Notes under the pieces: generated by a model | What the model saw: only the letters and a program-made list of their open reading frames with translations | What the model was told of the DNA's origin: nothing | Database searches by the model: none | Made by a program: the position numbers and the translations under genes | NCBI GenBank assembly: GCA_030588745.1 | Contig: JAUUXB010000006.1 | Location: 1 to 37,838, forward strand | Length of the DNA stretch: 37,838 bases | Origin: a bacterium | GTDB lineage: Bacteria > Patescibacteriota > Minisyncoccia > Minisyncoccales > JANBVM01 | Reading direction: 5' to 3' | In this document: one piece after another, positions 1-8,978 of the stretch | Numbering within the stretch: position 1 is the first letter of the stretch | Layout of the letters: each line of letters opens with the position of its first letter

Positions 1-479
1 AGTTAATGGTTGATGGGATAGCAGGAAGGCCTTTTTCAGCTCATACCATTGAGCCCTATAAATTAACTGAGGATTCACATAAAGAAAAAATCATCAAGCT
101 TACAAGAGAAAGATACGGCATTGAAAGGCGTATTGTTGAAGATAAAATTAAACGATGGATGGGAGGAACAGAGTTTTCTGAAACCTTTCAGTCAGAACAA
201 ACTGTTCTCTATGATGCAATATGTTCTTCCTGCGGAAAAAAAACAAAACTAACCTTTAAGCCGGAAAAAGGAAGGCCTGTTTACTGCAAGCAATGTTTTA
301 AGAATCTGCGAAAGAAAAAAGAAGTTTTCTCTTTAAAAGAAGTAGAAAAACTGGAACCAGTTTCATTTTCTCGTTCCCAAAAAGCTGTTGGAAAAGAAAA
401 ACCAAAAAGAGAGAAAAGAAAAGTTGATGTTAAAGAACTAAAGAAGAGTTTAGAAAAAGCGCTTAAAAAAGGAGAATGA
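1..479 (+). CDS. C-terminal part of a protein (5'-truncated by window edge) with CxxC-x17-CxxC zinc ribbon; possibly the tail of a HerA/TraG-like secretion or DNA-translocation ATPase
   Basis: Frame is open to the window start. Contains CSSC-(17 aa)-CKQC. 'VDGIAGRPFSAHTI..' followed by a helical region resembles C-termini of CPR T4SS-type ATPases; that family call is from memory and weak. Confidence 0.5.
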   Translation, partial: LMVDGIAGRPFSAHTIEPYKLTEDSHKEKIIKLTRERYGIERRIVEDKIKRWMGGTEFSETFQSEQTVLYDAICSSCGKKTKLTFKPEKGRPVYCKQCFKNLRKKKEVFSLKEVEKLEPVSFSRSQKAVGKEKPKREKRKVDVKELKKSLEKALKKGE

Positions 480-1615
480 AGAAATTTAGTGGATTTAATT
501 TTAAAAACAAGACAGTTCTTCTAAGATGTGATTTTAATGTCCCTATTTCAGAAAATGGGGAAGTTTTAGATGATTTTAGAATCAGAAAAACTATTCCCAC
601 CATTAAATATTTGATAGAACAAAATGCAAAAATTGTTTTAATAAGCCATTTAGAAGTTAAAAAAAAGGATTTAAGCTTGAGGTGTATTATTCCAAAACTA
701 AATGAGCTTCTAGATAAAAAAGTGGAACTGTTAACTGATTATCTTGAAGCTGATACAAAAGAAAAAATAAAGGAAATGAACTTTGATAAAATAATATTGC
801 TGGAGAATCTAAGATTTTACAAAGAGGAAAAGGAGAATAATCAAGAGTTTGCCAAAAAGATTTCAGAGCTGGCAGATTTTTTTATTAATGAAGCATTTTC
901 TGTTTCTCATAGGAATCATGCTTCTATTGTTTCTATTCCAAGATATCTGCCCAGCACAATTGGTATTTTATTTGAGAAAGAATTAGAAGTTTTATCAAGA
1001 GTTTCAGAGAATCCTAAGAGTCCATTTGTAGTTATACTTGGTGGTGTGAAAGTACAAACAAAAGTAAAAACTATTCTTAATCTTCTTGAAAAAAGTGATT
1101 ACATGCTTTTAGGAGGTAAGGTTGGAGAAGCAATACTAAGCCAGAAAGGAATATTAACTGACAGAGATTTCAAAAAGGATGAGCTTATAGCCAAGATTGA
1201 CATAACTAATTTAAAAATTCATCTGCCTTTGGATGGGCTTATCAGACCAAAAGATTCAAAAAACCATTTAAGAATAGGAGCAATAAGAACTTTAAAAAAA
1301 GAAGAAGATATCTATGATATTGGTCCAGAAACAATTAAGCTGTTTGTGAAAATAATTAAAAAAGCTAAGACAATCCTATGGAGTGGCCCTTTGGGCATGT
1401 ATGAGGATGAAAGATTTGAAACAGGAACAAAAGAAATCTTAAATGCTGTTGTAAATAATAGATCAGCTTTTAAGATTGCTGGTGGAGGAAATACAATTTC
1501 AGCAATAACTAAGTTTGGCTTAACTGATAGTTTTGATTTTCTTTCAACAGGCGGAGGAGCAATGCTAAAATTCTTAGCAAGTGAAAAGCTTCCTGGACTT
1601 GAAGCTATACGCTGA
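476..1615 (+). CDS. pgk: Phosphoglycerate kinase (divergent)
   Basis: LLRCDFNVPI, LLENLRFYKEE, LPSTIGILFEKELEVL, WSGPLGMYE, STGGGAMLKFL..LPGLEA motifs; 379 aa. Confidence 0.88.
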   Translation: MKKFSGFNFKNKTVLLRCDFNVPISENGEVLDDFRIRKTIPTIKYLIEQNAKIVLISHLEVKKKDLSLRCIIPKLNELLDKKVELLTDYLEADTKEKIKEMNFDKIILLENLRFYKEEKENNQEFAKKISELADFFINEAFSVSHRNHASIVSIPRYLPSTIGILFEKELEVLSRVSENPKSPFVVILGGVKVQTKVKTILNLLEKSDYMLLGGKVGEAILSQKGILTDRDFKKDELIAKIDITNLKIHLPLDGLIRPKDSKNHLRIGAIRTLKKEEDIYDIGPETIKLFVKIIKKAKTILWSGPLGMYEDERFETGTKEILNAVVNNRSAFKIAGGGNTISAITKFGLTDSFDFLSTGGGAMLKFLASEKLPGLEAIR

Positions 1616-1620
1616 CAACT

Positions 1621-2766
1621 ATGATGATAAAGGATTTAAAAAAGGCAGCTGATAGAATATTAAAAGCAGTAAAGAATAAAGAAAACATCATTTTATATGG
1701 TGATAATGATTTAGATGGAACAACCTCAGTTGTTATTTTAAAAGAAACAATTACAACCTTGGGTAGTAAGATTTTAGCAGTTTATTTTCCAGACAGAGAA
1801 CACGAAGGATATGGAATAACAGAAGGAGCCTTAAAGAAATTAAAAGAATTTTCACCTGCACTTTTAGTGGCACTAGATTGTGGGATTGGTAATTTTAAAG
1901 AAATAAAGCTGGCAAAAAAGCTTGGGTTTGATGTAATAGTAATTGACCATCATAAGGTTTTAGACAAATTACCTGAAGCTGATATTGTTGTGGATCCAAA
2001 ACAAGAGGGAGAAGAATATCCCTTCAAAGATTTTGCCACTGTAGGAATTATCTTTAAGCTTGCAGAGCTATTGTTGAAAAATAAAATGAGTAATAATTTG
2101 AGAAAAAGCTTTCTGGAGTTGGTTGCCTTAGCTACTATTGGTGATATGATGCCCCAGGTTGATGAGAATAAAGAATTTATTGATGAGGGATTAAGCAATA
2201 TAGAAGATTCTTGGAGGCCTGGAATCAAAGTTTTTTTTGAAGATAAATTCTTTAAACAATATGATTTTCGCCAGAAGATTTCAAAAATAATTTCAATATT
2301 AAATGTGCGTGATGTTCAGAATGGGCTTCCAGTTTCCTTTAGAATTCTAACAGAACCATCTATAGAAGAGGTTAGAAAAATAATTCCAGAGCTTCAGATA
2401 AAAACCGAAGAAAGAAAATTAAAAATTAAAAGAGTTGTTGCAGTAATAAAGCTAAAAGTTTTAAAAAGCACTTTGCCAATTGTTTTTGAAGGAGGTTCAG
2501 ATTGGGACTACACAATAATTTCACCTGTTGCTTCTCAGCTGTGCAATTATTTTAAAAAGCCAACTTTTATCTTCAAAAAATTAAAACATGAAAGCCAGGG
2601 TACAGTAAGGTCAACTTATGATATTGACAGCGTGGCTCTAATGGAGAACTGTAAAGAGCATGTAATTACTTATGGAGGTCATGCTCAGGCATCTGGCTTC
2701 AGAGTAAAAAATGAGAATCTTGAGAAATTTAAAAATTGTTTAATTAAAAATACTTCAAACCTATGA
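1621..2766 (+). CDS. RecJ-like DHH/DHHA1 phosphoesterase
   Basis: GDNDLDGTTS, LDCGIG, VIDHHKV motifs and C-terminal GGHAQASGF (DHHA1). Confidence 0.85.
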   Translation: MMIKDLKKAADRILKAVKNKENIILYGDNDLDGTTSVVILKETITTLGSKILAVYFPDREHEGYGITEGALKKLKEFSPALLVALDCGIGNFKEIKLAKKLGFDVIVIDHHKVLDKLPEADIVVDPKQEGEEYPFKDFATVGIIFKLAELLLKNKMSNNLRKSFLELVALATIGDMMPQVDENKEFIDEGLSNIEDSWRPGIKVFFEDKFFKQYDFRQKISKIISILNVRDVQNGLPVSFRILTEPSIEEVRKIIPELQIKTEERKLKIKRVVAVIKLKVLKSTLPIVFEGGSDWDYTIISPVASQLCNYFKKPTFIFKKLKHESQGTVRSTYDIDSVALMENCKEHVITYGGHAQASGFRVKNENLEKFKNCLIKNTSNL

Positions 2767-3206
2767 AAAAAATCACAATCTATACTGACGGTGCTTCTCG
2801 TGGCAATCCAGGCCCAGCATCTTTGGGAATTGTTTTTAAAAATGAAAAAGCCCAAGTTTTTAAGGAGTATTCCCAGTTCTTAGGAAACAAACTGACAAAT
2901 AATGAAGCAGAGTACTTGGCAGTGATTTTTGCTCTTAAGAAATTCAAGCTTTTGTTCGGAAAGAAACTGGCAAAAGCAAGTGAAGTTGAGCTTAAATCTG
3001 ATTCAGATTTATTGGTTAAACAATTAAATGGAAAATACAAAATTACAGATAAGAAAATTCAAGAGTTGTTTCTAGAGGTTTGGAATTTAAAATTTGATTT
3101 TAAAAAAGTGAAGTTTGTTCACATTGCAAGAAGCAGGAACAAAAGAGCTGATGCCCTAGCCAATCAATCTTTAGATGAGAGAGCTAAAACACAGAAACTT
3201 CTTTAA
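2763..3206 (+). CDS. rnhA: Ribonuclease HI
   Basis: YTDGASRGNPGPA, NNEAEY, KSDSDLLVKQLNG, RNKRADALAN; catalytic D/E/D/D all present. Confidence 0.88.
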   Translation: MKKITIYTDGASRGNPGPASLGIVFKNEKAQVFKEYSQFLGNKLTNNEAEYLAVIFALKKFKLLFGKKLAKASEVELKSDSDLLVKQLNGKYKITDKKIQELFLEVWNLKFDFKKVKFVHIARSRNKRADALANQSLDERAKTQKLL

Positions 3207-3218
3207 GGTCTCAGTAAA

Positions 3219-3250
3219 GCAAAAACCACGTATAACGACGCGGTTTTTGC
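3219..3250 (-). terminator. Hairpin at the 3' end of rnpB, facing the rnhA 3' end (possible bidirectional terminator)
   Basis: GCAAAAACC...GGTTTTTGC 9-bp arms at 3219-3227 and 3242-3250, immediately downstream of rnpB helix P1. Confidence 0.6.
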
Positions 3251-3251
3251 T

Positions 3252-3614
3252 TATCCTAACAAGCCCATAAGCCGAATTCTGTTTTAAGTAATCATTTGTC
3301 TTGGCCCTGAATTACTTCAGAGCTCATGCGAACTACTTTTTTCCTTTAGCAAGAGCCAAAGGATTTGTTCTTGCACCTGGTAAGGATTTAGCCGTTTCAC
3401 TCCTATATTGCTATAGGACTATCCCGCTTTTAAACGGGCTGCTCAACCTTTCGGTTTCACACGTCTCTGTTCGCACCTCTACTTCAGTTATATTTATCCG
3501 AAGCGACGGCTGTTAGCCGCTACCTTTTTAACCCCCAATAAATGGAGAGTAAGTGTTCGGACTTTCCTCTCTTTATTCTTTAAATAAAGAGCGATTACCC
3601 GACTTGTTAGGATA
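3252..3614 (-). ncRNA. rnpB: RNase P RNA
   Basis: On the minus strand: GAGGAAAGTCCGAACA, GTGAAACGG and ACAGAATTCGGCTTAT hallmarks. P1 closes with TATCCTAACAAG / CTTGTTAGGATA (12 bp). Confidence 0.95.
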
Positions 3615-3619
3615 TCTAT

Positions 3620-3648
3620 ATTCTACTAATTTTAAGAGACTTTGTCAA
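3620..3648 (-). promoter_or_regulatory. Sigma70-type promoter of rnpB
   Basis: Minus strand: TTGACA (3643-3648), 17-nt spacer, TAGAAT (3620-3625); predicted start falls at about 3613, the first base of P1. Confidence 0.85.
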
Positions 3649-3669
3649 ATAAGATAATTTGTGTAAAAT
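3642..3669 (+). promoter_or_regulatory. Candidate murJ promoter
   Basis: TTGTCA (3642-3647), 16 nt, TAAAAT (3664-3669); the -35 overlaps the -35 of the divergent rnpB promoter. Confidence 0.5.
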
Positions 3670-3731
3670 ACCTTTATAAGAAGCATGAAACACTTTGTGT
3701 TTCAGAACATTGATTCTGCGAATTAAAACAT

Positions 3732-5381
3732 ATGAAATTGGATTTTTTAAATCATCAAACAAAAAGAGTTGGTTTTGCTGCAGTGATTTTGGCTTTTTCG
3801 CACTTAATAAGCAGGTTTTTAGGATTAATTAGGGACTGGCTTTTAGCCAGGAGTTTTGGAGCTGGACTGGAGCTGGATGTATATTTTGCTGCTTTTAAGA
3901 TTCCTGACTTTGTATATCAGATATTTATTTTAGGAGGAATTGTTGCTACTTTTTTACCTTTATTTTCAGAATATTTTTCAAAAGATTCTGATGGGGCATG
4001 GGAATTCACATCAAATACTTTAAATATTTTTTTAGTTTTACTGGTCTGTTTATCTTTAATTCTCTTTATTTTTACTCCGTATATTACAAAACTTATTGCG
4101 CCTGGCTTCAATAGCTGGCAAATAGACAAAACAATATTTTTAACAAGATTAATGCTGTTGAGTCCGATTTTCTTTGGACTAAGTTCAATTTTTTCCAGTA
4201 TTCTTCAGTACTTTTATAGATTTTTAATTTATAGCTTTGCTCCAATTGTATATAATTTATCAATCATTTTTGGCATTTTATTTCTTTCTCCACGTTTAGG
4301 AATATTAGGAGTAGTGCTGGGAGTTATTGTTGGAGCATTTTTGCACTTTTTAATTCAAATTCCATCAGTAATAAACTGCGGGTTTAGGTATAAACCTATT
4401 TTAAATTTTAAAGACCCTAAAATTAAAAAGGTGTTTTTACTTATGATTCCCCGGGCTTTTGGGGTTTCCAGTATGCAGATAAATGCAATTGTTATTAATG
4501 CCATTGCTTCAACTTTAGTTGTTGGCTCTATTTCAGTTTTTAATTTTGCTAACAACATCCGTCTTTTTCCAATTGCAATCATTGGTATTTCTTTTGCAAC
4601 AGCAGTTTTTCCAAAGTTATCTCGTGCCTGGGTAGAAAACAAAAAAGAAAAGTTTGTTAATAGTTTTTCTTTGGTTTTCCGCCAGATTATTTATTTAGCT
4701 CTGCCAATAGTTATTTTAATGTTTATTTTAAGAAATCAACTCGTTAATCTTATTCTGAGACACGGTCAGTTCAGTGCTGAAGCAGCTCAACTTGTTAGTG
4801 CTAGTGTGGGCTTGTTTTGTTTTGGGATTTTGTTTGCATCACTTAGACCTTTATTTTTCAGAGCATTCTTTTCCTTAAAAGACACAAAAACACCAACTCT
4901 TCTTGCTGTGATATTTGTGATTGTTAATATTATTTTGAGCTTAGTTCTAACAAGCGCCCTAAAACCAGGCTCCCTAGAAGCAGCAGGATTGAAAGATTTT
5001 TTAATTAAAAACTTTTCTCTTTATCAGGTTAATGATATTTCTATACTTGGTTTTCCCCTGGCTTATTTAATAAGTCTTGCTTTAGAATTTTGTTTATTTA
5101 TTGTTTTTCTTAGAAAAAGATTGGGTGATTTTGGAGCAAAAGAAATTCTTAATTCATTTTCAAAAAGCTTGGTTGCAGGCATTTTAATGGTATTTATTGT
5201 TCAGTTTAGTTTCTTACAGATTGGATTAATAGATTCTGACCTTTATCAATTAATTCTTATTAGTTTCATTGGTTTTTTAACCTACCTTATTATTACTTTT
5301 ATTTTTGGTTCAGTTGAGATTCAAGGTATAAAAGCATTGTTTTTTAACAAGTTTTTTCCTAGAGTTGATGATTATGACTAA
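3732..5381 (+). CDS. murJ: MurJ/MviN lipid II flippase
   Basis: Polytopic membrane protein of 549 aa with MurJ-like N-terminus (SRFLGLIRDWLLARSFGAGLELDVYFAAFKIPDF) and GQFSAEAAQLVSASVGLFCFGILFASLRPLFFRAFFSLKDTKTP. Confidence 0.9.
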   Translation: MKLDFLNHQTKRVGFAAVILAFSHLISRFLGLIRDWLLARSFGAGLELDVYFAAFKIPDFVYQIFILGGIVATFLPLFSEYFSKDSDGAWEFTSNTLNIFLVLLVCLSLILFIFTPYITKLIAPGFNSWQIDKTIFLTRLMLLSPIFFGLSSIFSSILQYFYRFLIYSFAPIVYNLSIIFGILFLSPRLGILGVVLGVIVGAFLHFLIQIPSVINCGFRYKPILNFKDPKIKKVFLLMIPRAFGVSSMQINAIVINAIASTLVVGSISVFNFANNIRLFPIAIIGISFATAVFPKLSRAWVENKKEKFVNSFSLVFRQIIYLALPIVILMFILRNQLVNLILRHGQFSAEAAQLVSASVGLFCFGILFASLRPLFFRAFFSLKDTKTPTLLAVIFVIVNIILSLVLTSALKPGSLEAAGLKDFLIKNFSLYQVNDISILGFPLAYLISLALEFCLFIVFLRKRLGDFGAKEILNSFSKSLVAGILMVFIVQFSFLQIGLIDSDLYQLILISFIGFLTYLIITFIFGSVEIQGIKALFFNKFFPRVDDYD

Positions 5382-7149
5382 TATTAGAAATTTTATTATT
5401 TTCAGCCACATTGACCATGGAAAATCAACTCTAGCTGATAGGTTTTTAGAAATCACAAAAACAATTCCCAAAGACAAAATGCGTTCTCAGTTCTTAGATA
5501 TGATGGATTTGGAAAGAGAAAAGGGAATCACCATCAAAATGCAGCCAGTAAGAATGAACTGGAAAGGTTATATTCTTAACTTAATAGATACACCTGGTCA
5601 TGTTGATTTTAATTATGAGGTTTCCAGAAGCTTGGCAGCGGTTGAAGGAGGAATTTTACTTGTTGATGCAACAAAAGGAATTCAGGCCCAAACTCTGGCT
5701 AACTTAGATTTAGCTCAAAAGCAAAGCTTAATCATCATTTCAGCTGCTAATAAAATTGACCTTGCTCATGCTCAGGTTGAAGAAACTAAAAAGGATATGT
5801 CAAAGATACTTAATATTTCCGAAGATGAGATTCTTGCAATATCAGGGAAAAAAGGTACTAACGTTGAAAAGCTCTTGCAATCTGTTATTGATAAGATTCC
5901 TTCGCCAGAAGGAGATGTTAAAAAACCCTTAAAAGCATTAATCTTTGATTCAAAATACGATTCTTACAAAGGAGTTATTGCTTATGTTAGGTTGTTTGAT
6001 GGAAAAGTAAAAGCAGGGGACAATATTTATTTAATCCAAGATAAAAGCCAGACCCAAGTTAAAGAGGTAGGATATTTTTCTCCAGAATTAAAAACATCTA
6101 AAGAATTAAAAGCAGGTGAAATAGGATATATTGCCACTGGTTTAAAGGAAACAGCGGGTGTTAGAGTGGGTGAAACAATTACTGGTCAAAGAACTAAAGA
6201 ATTAAAACCTTTGGCTGGTTATAAAGAGCCAAAGCCAATGGTTTTTGCTTCAATTTATCCTGAAAATCCAAATGACTTTGAAATGCTTGATGATGCTCTC
6301 AAGAAATTAAAACTTAACGATGCATCACTTACTTTTGAGAAAGAGAGAAAAGAGTTCTTGGGCAGAGGTTTTCGCTGCGGGTTTTTAGGAACCCTTCATG
6401 CTGAAATAATTTGTGAGCGGTTAAAAAGAGAATTTGGTTTGGATTTGATAATTTCTACTCCATCTGTTCTTTACAGGATAATTGATAAAAAAAATAATGA
6501 AAAAATGATTTATTCAGCTGGTGATTGGCCGGAAAGAGTTGAAATTAAAGAGGCCCAGGAGCCCTGGATGAAATTAGAAATAATTACTCCAGTTAATTAT
6601 TTAGGAAATGTTTCTGATCTTTTGAAATATTCAAAGGCAGTTCAGATTGAAAATAAATATTTAAGCAGTGAAAAATTACTTTTAATTTATGAGGCGCCTT
6701 TAAGAAAAATAATTGTTGGATTTTTTGATAAGTTAAAAGGAGTTAGTCAGGGCTTTGCTTCAATGAATTATGAGGTTTTGGGTTATAGGACTGCTGACTT
6801 GGTTAAGCTTGATATTTTAATTGCAGGAAAAAAAGAAGATGTTTTTTCAAAAATTGTTGAGAATGATGAAGCTTATCAAGAAGGAAGAAAGATTGTTTCA
6901 AAATTAAAAGAGATTTTACCAGCCCAGCTTTTTACTGTTCCTGTTCAGGCAGCAATTTCAGGAAGAATAATTGCCAGAGAAACAATAAAAGCAAGAAGAA
7001 GAGATGTAACAGCGCCTCTTTATGGAGGTGATGTTACAAGAAAACGAAAACTGCTTGAAAGGCAGAAAAAAGGAAAGAAAAAACTAAAAGCAAGGGGCCA
7101 AATCAATATCCCTTCAAAGGTGTTTTTAGAGATGTTTAAAGAGGGTTGA
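5365..7149 (+). CDS. lepA: Elongation factor 4 (LepA)
   Basis: FSHIDHGKSTLADRFLE, DTPGHVDF, ANKIDL, LEFEMLD-type region, C-terminal LEP domain with AISGRIIARETIKARRRDVTAPLYGGDVTRKRKLLERQKKGKKK. Confidence 0.93.
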   Translation: MMIMTNIRNFIIFSHIDHGKSTLADRFLEITKTIPKDKMRSQFLDMMDLEREKGITIKMQPVRMNWKGYILNLIDTPGHVDFNYEVSRSLAAVEGGILLVDATKGIQAQTLANLDLAQKQSLIIISAANKIDLAHAQVEETKKDMSKILNISEDEILAISGKKGTNVEKLLQSVIDKIPSPEGDVKKPLKALIFDSKYDSYKGVIAYVRLFDGKVKAGDNIYLIQDKSQTQVKEVGYFSPELKTSKELKAGEIGYIATGLKETAGVRVGETITGQRTKELKPLAGYKEPKPMVFASIYPENPNDFEMLDDALKKLKLNDASLTFEKERKEFLGRGFRCGFLGTLHAEIICERLKREFGLDLIISTPSVLYRIIDKKNNEKMIYSAGDWPERVEIKEAQEPWMKLEIITPVNYLGNVSDLLKYSKAVQIENKYLSSEKLLLIYEAPLRKIIVGFFDKLKGVSQGFASMNYEVLGYRTADLVKLDILIAGKKEDVFSKIVENDEAYQEGRKIVSKLKEILPAQLFTVPVQAAISGRIIARETIKARRRDVTAPLYGGDVTRKRKLLERQKKGKKKLKARGQINIPSKVFLEMFKEG

Positions 7150-7173
7150 TATTAATTTCAAGCTTTATTAGTA

Positions 7174-7278
7174 TTAAAGCAAAGGAGCTAGAAGGAATAA
7201 AACCATGCTTATAACAACCAAGGCTACCAGGAAGATCCAGACTGCTTTCAATAATTTCTGAGATCGTTTTTTATTCAT
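7174..7278 (-). CDS. 34-aa single-TM microprotein (not in ORF track)
   Basis: Manual minus-strand translation: MNKKRSQKLLKAVWIFLVALVVISMVLFLLAPLL*. Basic N-terminus plus a hydrophobic segment; fills most of the lepA-DivIC gap. Confidence 0.5.
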   Translation of the reverse strand: MNKKRSQKLLKAVWIFLVALVVISMVLFLLAPLL

Positions 7279-7294
7279 AGATATATATTAATTT

Positions 7295-7705
7295 ATGATA
7301 GCAAAACTTAAAAAACAAAAAAAGCCCAGTTCAAAAAACGAAGATTTAATTTTTCAGATAATTTTTGTGTTTTTGTTTGTATTTTTTGTTGGATATTTGG
7401 CAGTTTCAAATTACAGAATTGTTAAAAAAAGAGGTCAATTAAATGAAAGAATCAGGAGTTTAACAGAGGAAATCCAGCAGCTTGAAGTTGAAAAGCAAAG
7501 ACTGGAAGCTGGTATTGTAGAAACTCAGAAAGATGTTTACTGGGAAGAAAGAATCAGAGAACAGGGTTATGTTAAAGAGGGAGAAGAGCAAGTTGTTGTT
7601 TTAGGGCCAGGAGAAATTCAAAAAGAAGAAGTTAAAACAGAACAGAATTTTATACAAGAGTTGTTTGAAATAATTAAGAATTTTTTTAAAGAAATAGCTT
7701 CCTAG
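7295..7705 (+). CDS. DivIC/FtsL-like septum formation initiator family protein
   Basis: Short cytoplasmic N-terminus, one TM helix, coiled coil (RIRSLTEEIQQLEVEKQRLEAG), then YWEERIREQGYVKEGEEQVVVL. Confidence 0.75.
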   Translation: MIAKLKKQKKPSSKNEDLIFQIIFVFLFVFFVGYLAVSNYRIVKKRGQLNERIRSLTEEIQQLEVEKQRLEAGIVETQKDVYWEERIREQGYVKEGEEQVVVLGPGEIQKEEVKTEQNFIQELFEIIKNFFKEIAS

Positions 7706-7711
7706 AAGCGT

Positions 7712-7782
7712 GCAGGTGTAACATAATGGCAGTGTGCTTGCTTCCCAAGCAAGTTACGCGGGTTCGATTCCCGTCACCTGCT
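7712..7782 (+). tRNA. tRNA-Gly (anticodon CCC), no encoded CCA
   Basis: Acceptor GCAGGTG/CACCTGC; anticodon stem-loop CTTGC-TTCCCAA-GCAAG; T arm GGTTCGATTCC. Confidence 0.92.
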
Positions 7783-7789
7783 TGAAATT

Positions 7790-7862
7790 GCCAGTGTAGC
7801 TCAGTTGGTAGAGCAAGCACCTCGTAAGTGCTAGGCCGTCAGTTCAATCCTGACCACTGGCT
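7790..7862 (+). tRNA. tRNA-Thr (anticodon CGT), no encoded CCA
   Basis: Acceptor GCCAGTG/CACTGGC; anticodon stem-loop AGCAC-CTCGTAA-GTGCT; T loop TTCAATC. Confidence 0.92.
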
Positions 7863-7909
7863 CAGTAATTTTCTTTTATTTTAAGCAAATTTATGTTATT
7901 GTTTTTAAT

Positions 7910-8978
7910 ATGGAAAACTTAAATGAGAGAATTGAAGATTTAAAAAGTAAACTCCATCAATTGATGGACTGGCTTTGACATTGAAAATAAAAAAAAGAAA
8001 TTAAAAGAATTAAAAAGACAAGTTCAAGACCCAGATCTTTGGAAAAACAAGGAAAAAGCAATAAAGATTTCTCAAGAACTAAGTCAGTTAACAGAGGAAT
8101 TAACTGAATTTGATGCGTTAGAAAAAGAAATTGAAGATTTAAAAAACGAAACAGGAATTCAAGCAATAGAAGATAAATTAAAACAAAAAGAAATCCAAGT
8201 TCTTTTTTTGGAAAAATACGACCAGGGAAACGCAATTCTATCAGTTTATTCTGGGGCTGGGGGATTGGATGCCCAGGACTGGGCAACAATGCTTATTAGA
8301 ATGTATGAAAGGTATTCTGAGAGTAAGGGCTTTAAAACTAAGGTTTTAGATCAGTCCTTTGGCGAAGGAGGAGGACCTGAGGGAAGAATTGGGACAAAAT
8401 CAGCTACAATAGAAATTAAAGGAAAGTTCGCTTACGGGTTTTTGAAAAAAGAAAATGGCGTGCATAGATTAGTAAGAATTTCTCCTTTTTCACAAAAAAA
8501 ATTAAGACATACATCATTTGCTTTAGTTGAAGTAATGCCTGAAATCAAACAATTAGATGAAAAGGAAATTGAAGTTAAACCAGAGAACTTAAAAATTGAA
8601 GTTTTTAGAGCATCAGGTCCAGGAGGTCAGTATGTTAACAAGCGTGAAACTGCTGTTAGAATAAAGCATTTGCCAACAGGAATTATTGCTTCCTGTCAGT
8701 CAGAAAGATCCCAGGCCAATAATAAAAAAAGAGCAATGGAGCTTCTTTATTCCCGTTTATATAAGTTCTACAAAGAAAGTAAAAAAAAGGAGATTTCTAA
8801 AATTAAAGGAGAAAAAAAGTCTGTTAGCTGGGGTAATCAGATAAGAAGCTATGTTCTTCATCCTTACAAACTGGTAAAGGATTTAAGAACTAAAGTAGAG
8901 GTTAGTACTGTTGAAAAAGTTTTAGATGGTGATTTAGATAATTTTATTGAAGCAGAAATTCGTTTAAAAAATGATTAA
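7910..8978 (+). CDS. prfB: Peptide chain release factor 2, programmed +1 frameshift
   Basis: ATG 7910, zero frame ends MDWL-TGA at 7976; the +1 frame from GAC 7977 continues DIENKKKKLKELKRQVQDPDLWKN... into the 8208-8978 ORF. SPF and GGQ motifs present. Confidence 0.93.
7973..7979 (+). promoter_or_regulatory. prfB +1 frameshift site CTTTGAC
   Basis: Canonical CTT TGA C slippery/stop sequence at codon 22-23. Confidence 0.92.

Noticed and set aside
3301-3516. 71-aa plus-strand ORF
   Set aside because: Lies antisense to conserved RNase P RNA structure; no protein-like features.
7910-8207. prfB as a pseudogene with an internal stop
   Set aside because: The in-frame TGA is the canonical CTTTGAC autoregulatory +1 frameshift site and the downstream frame is intact.
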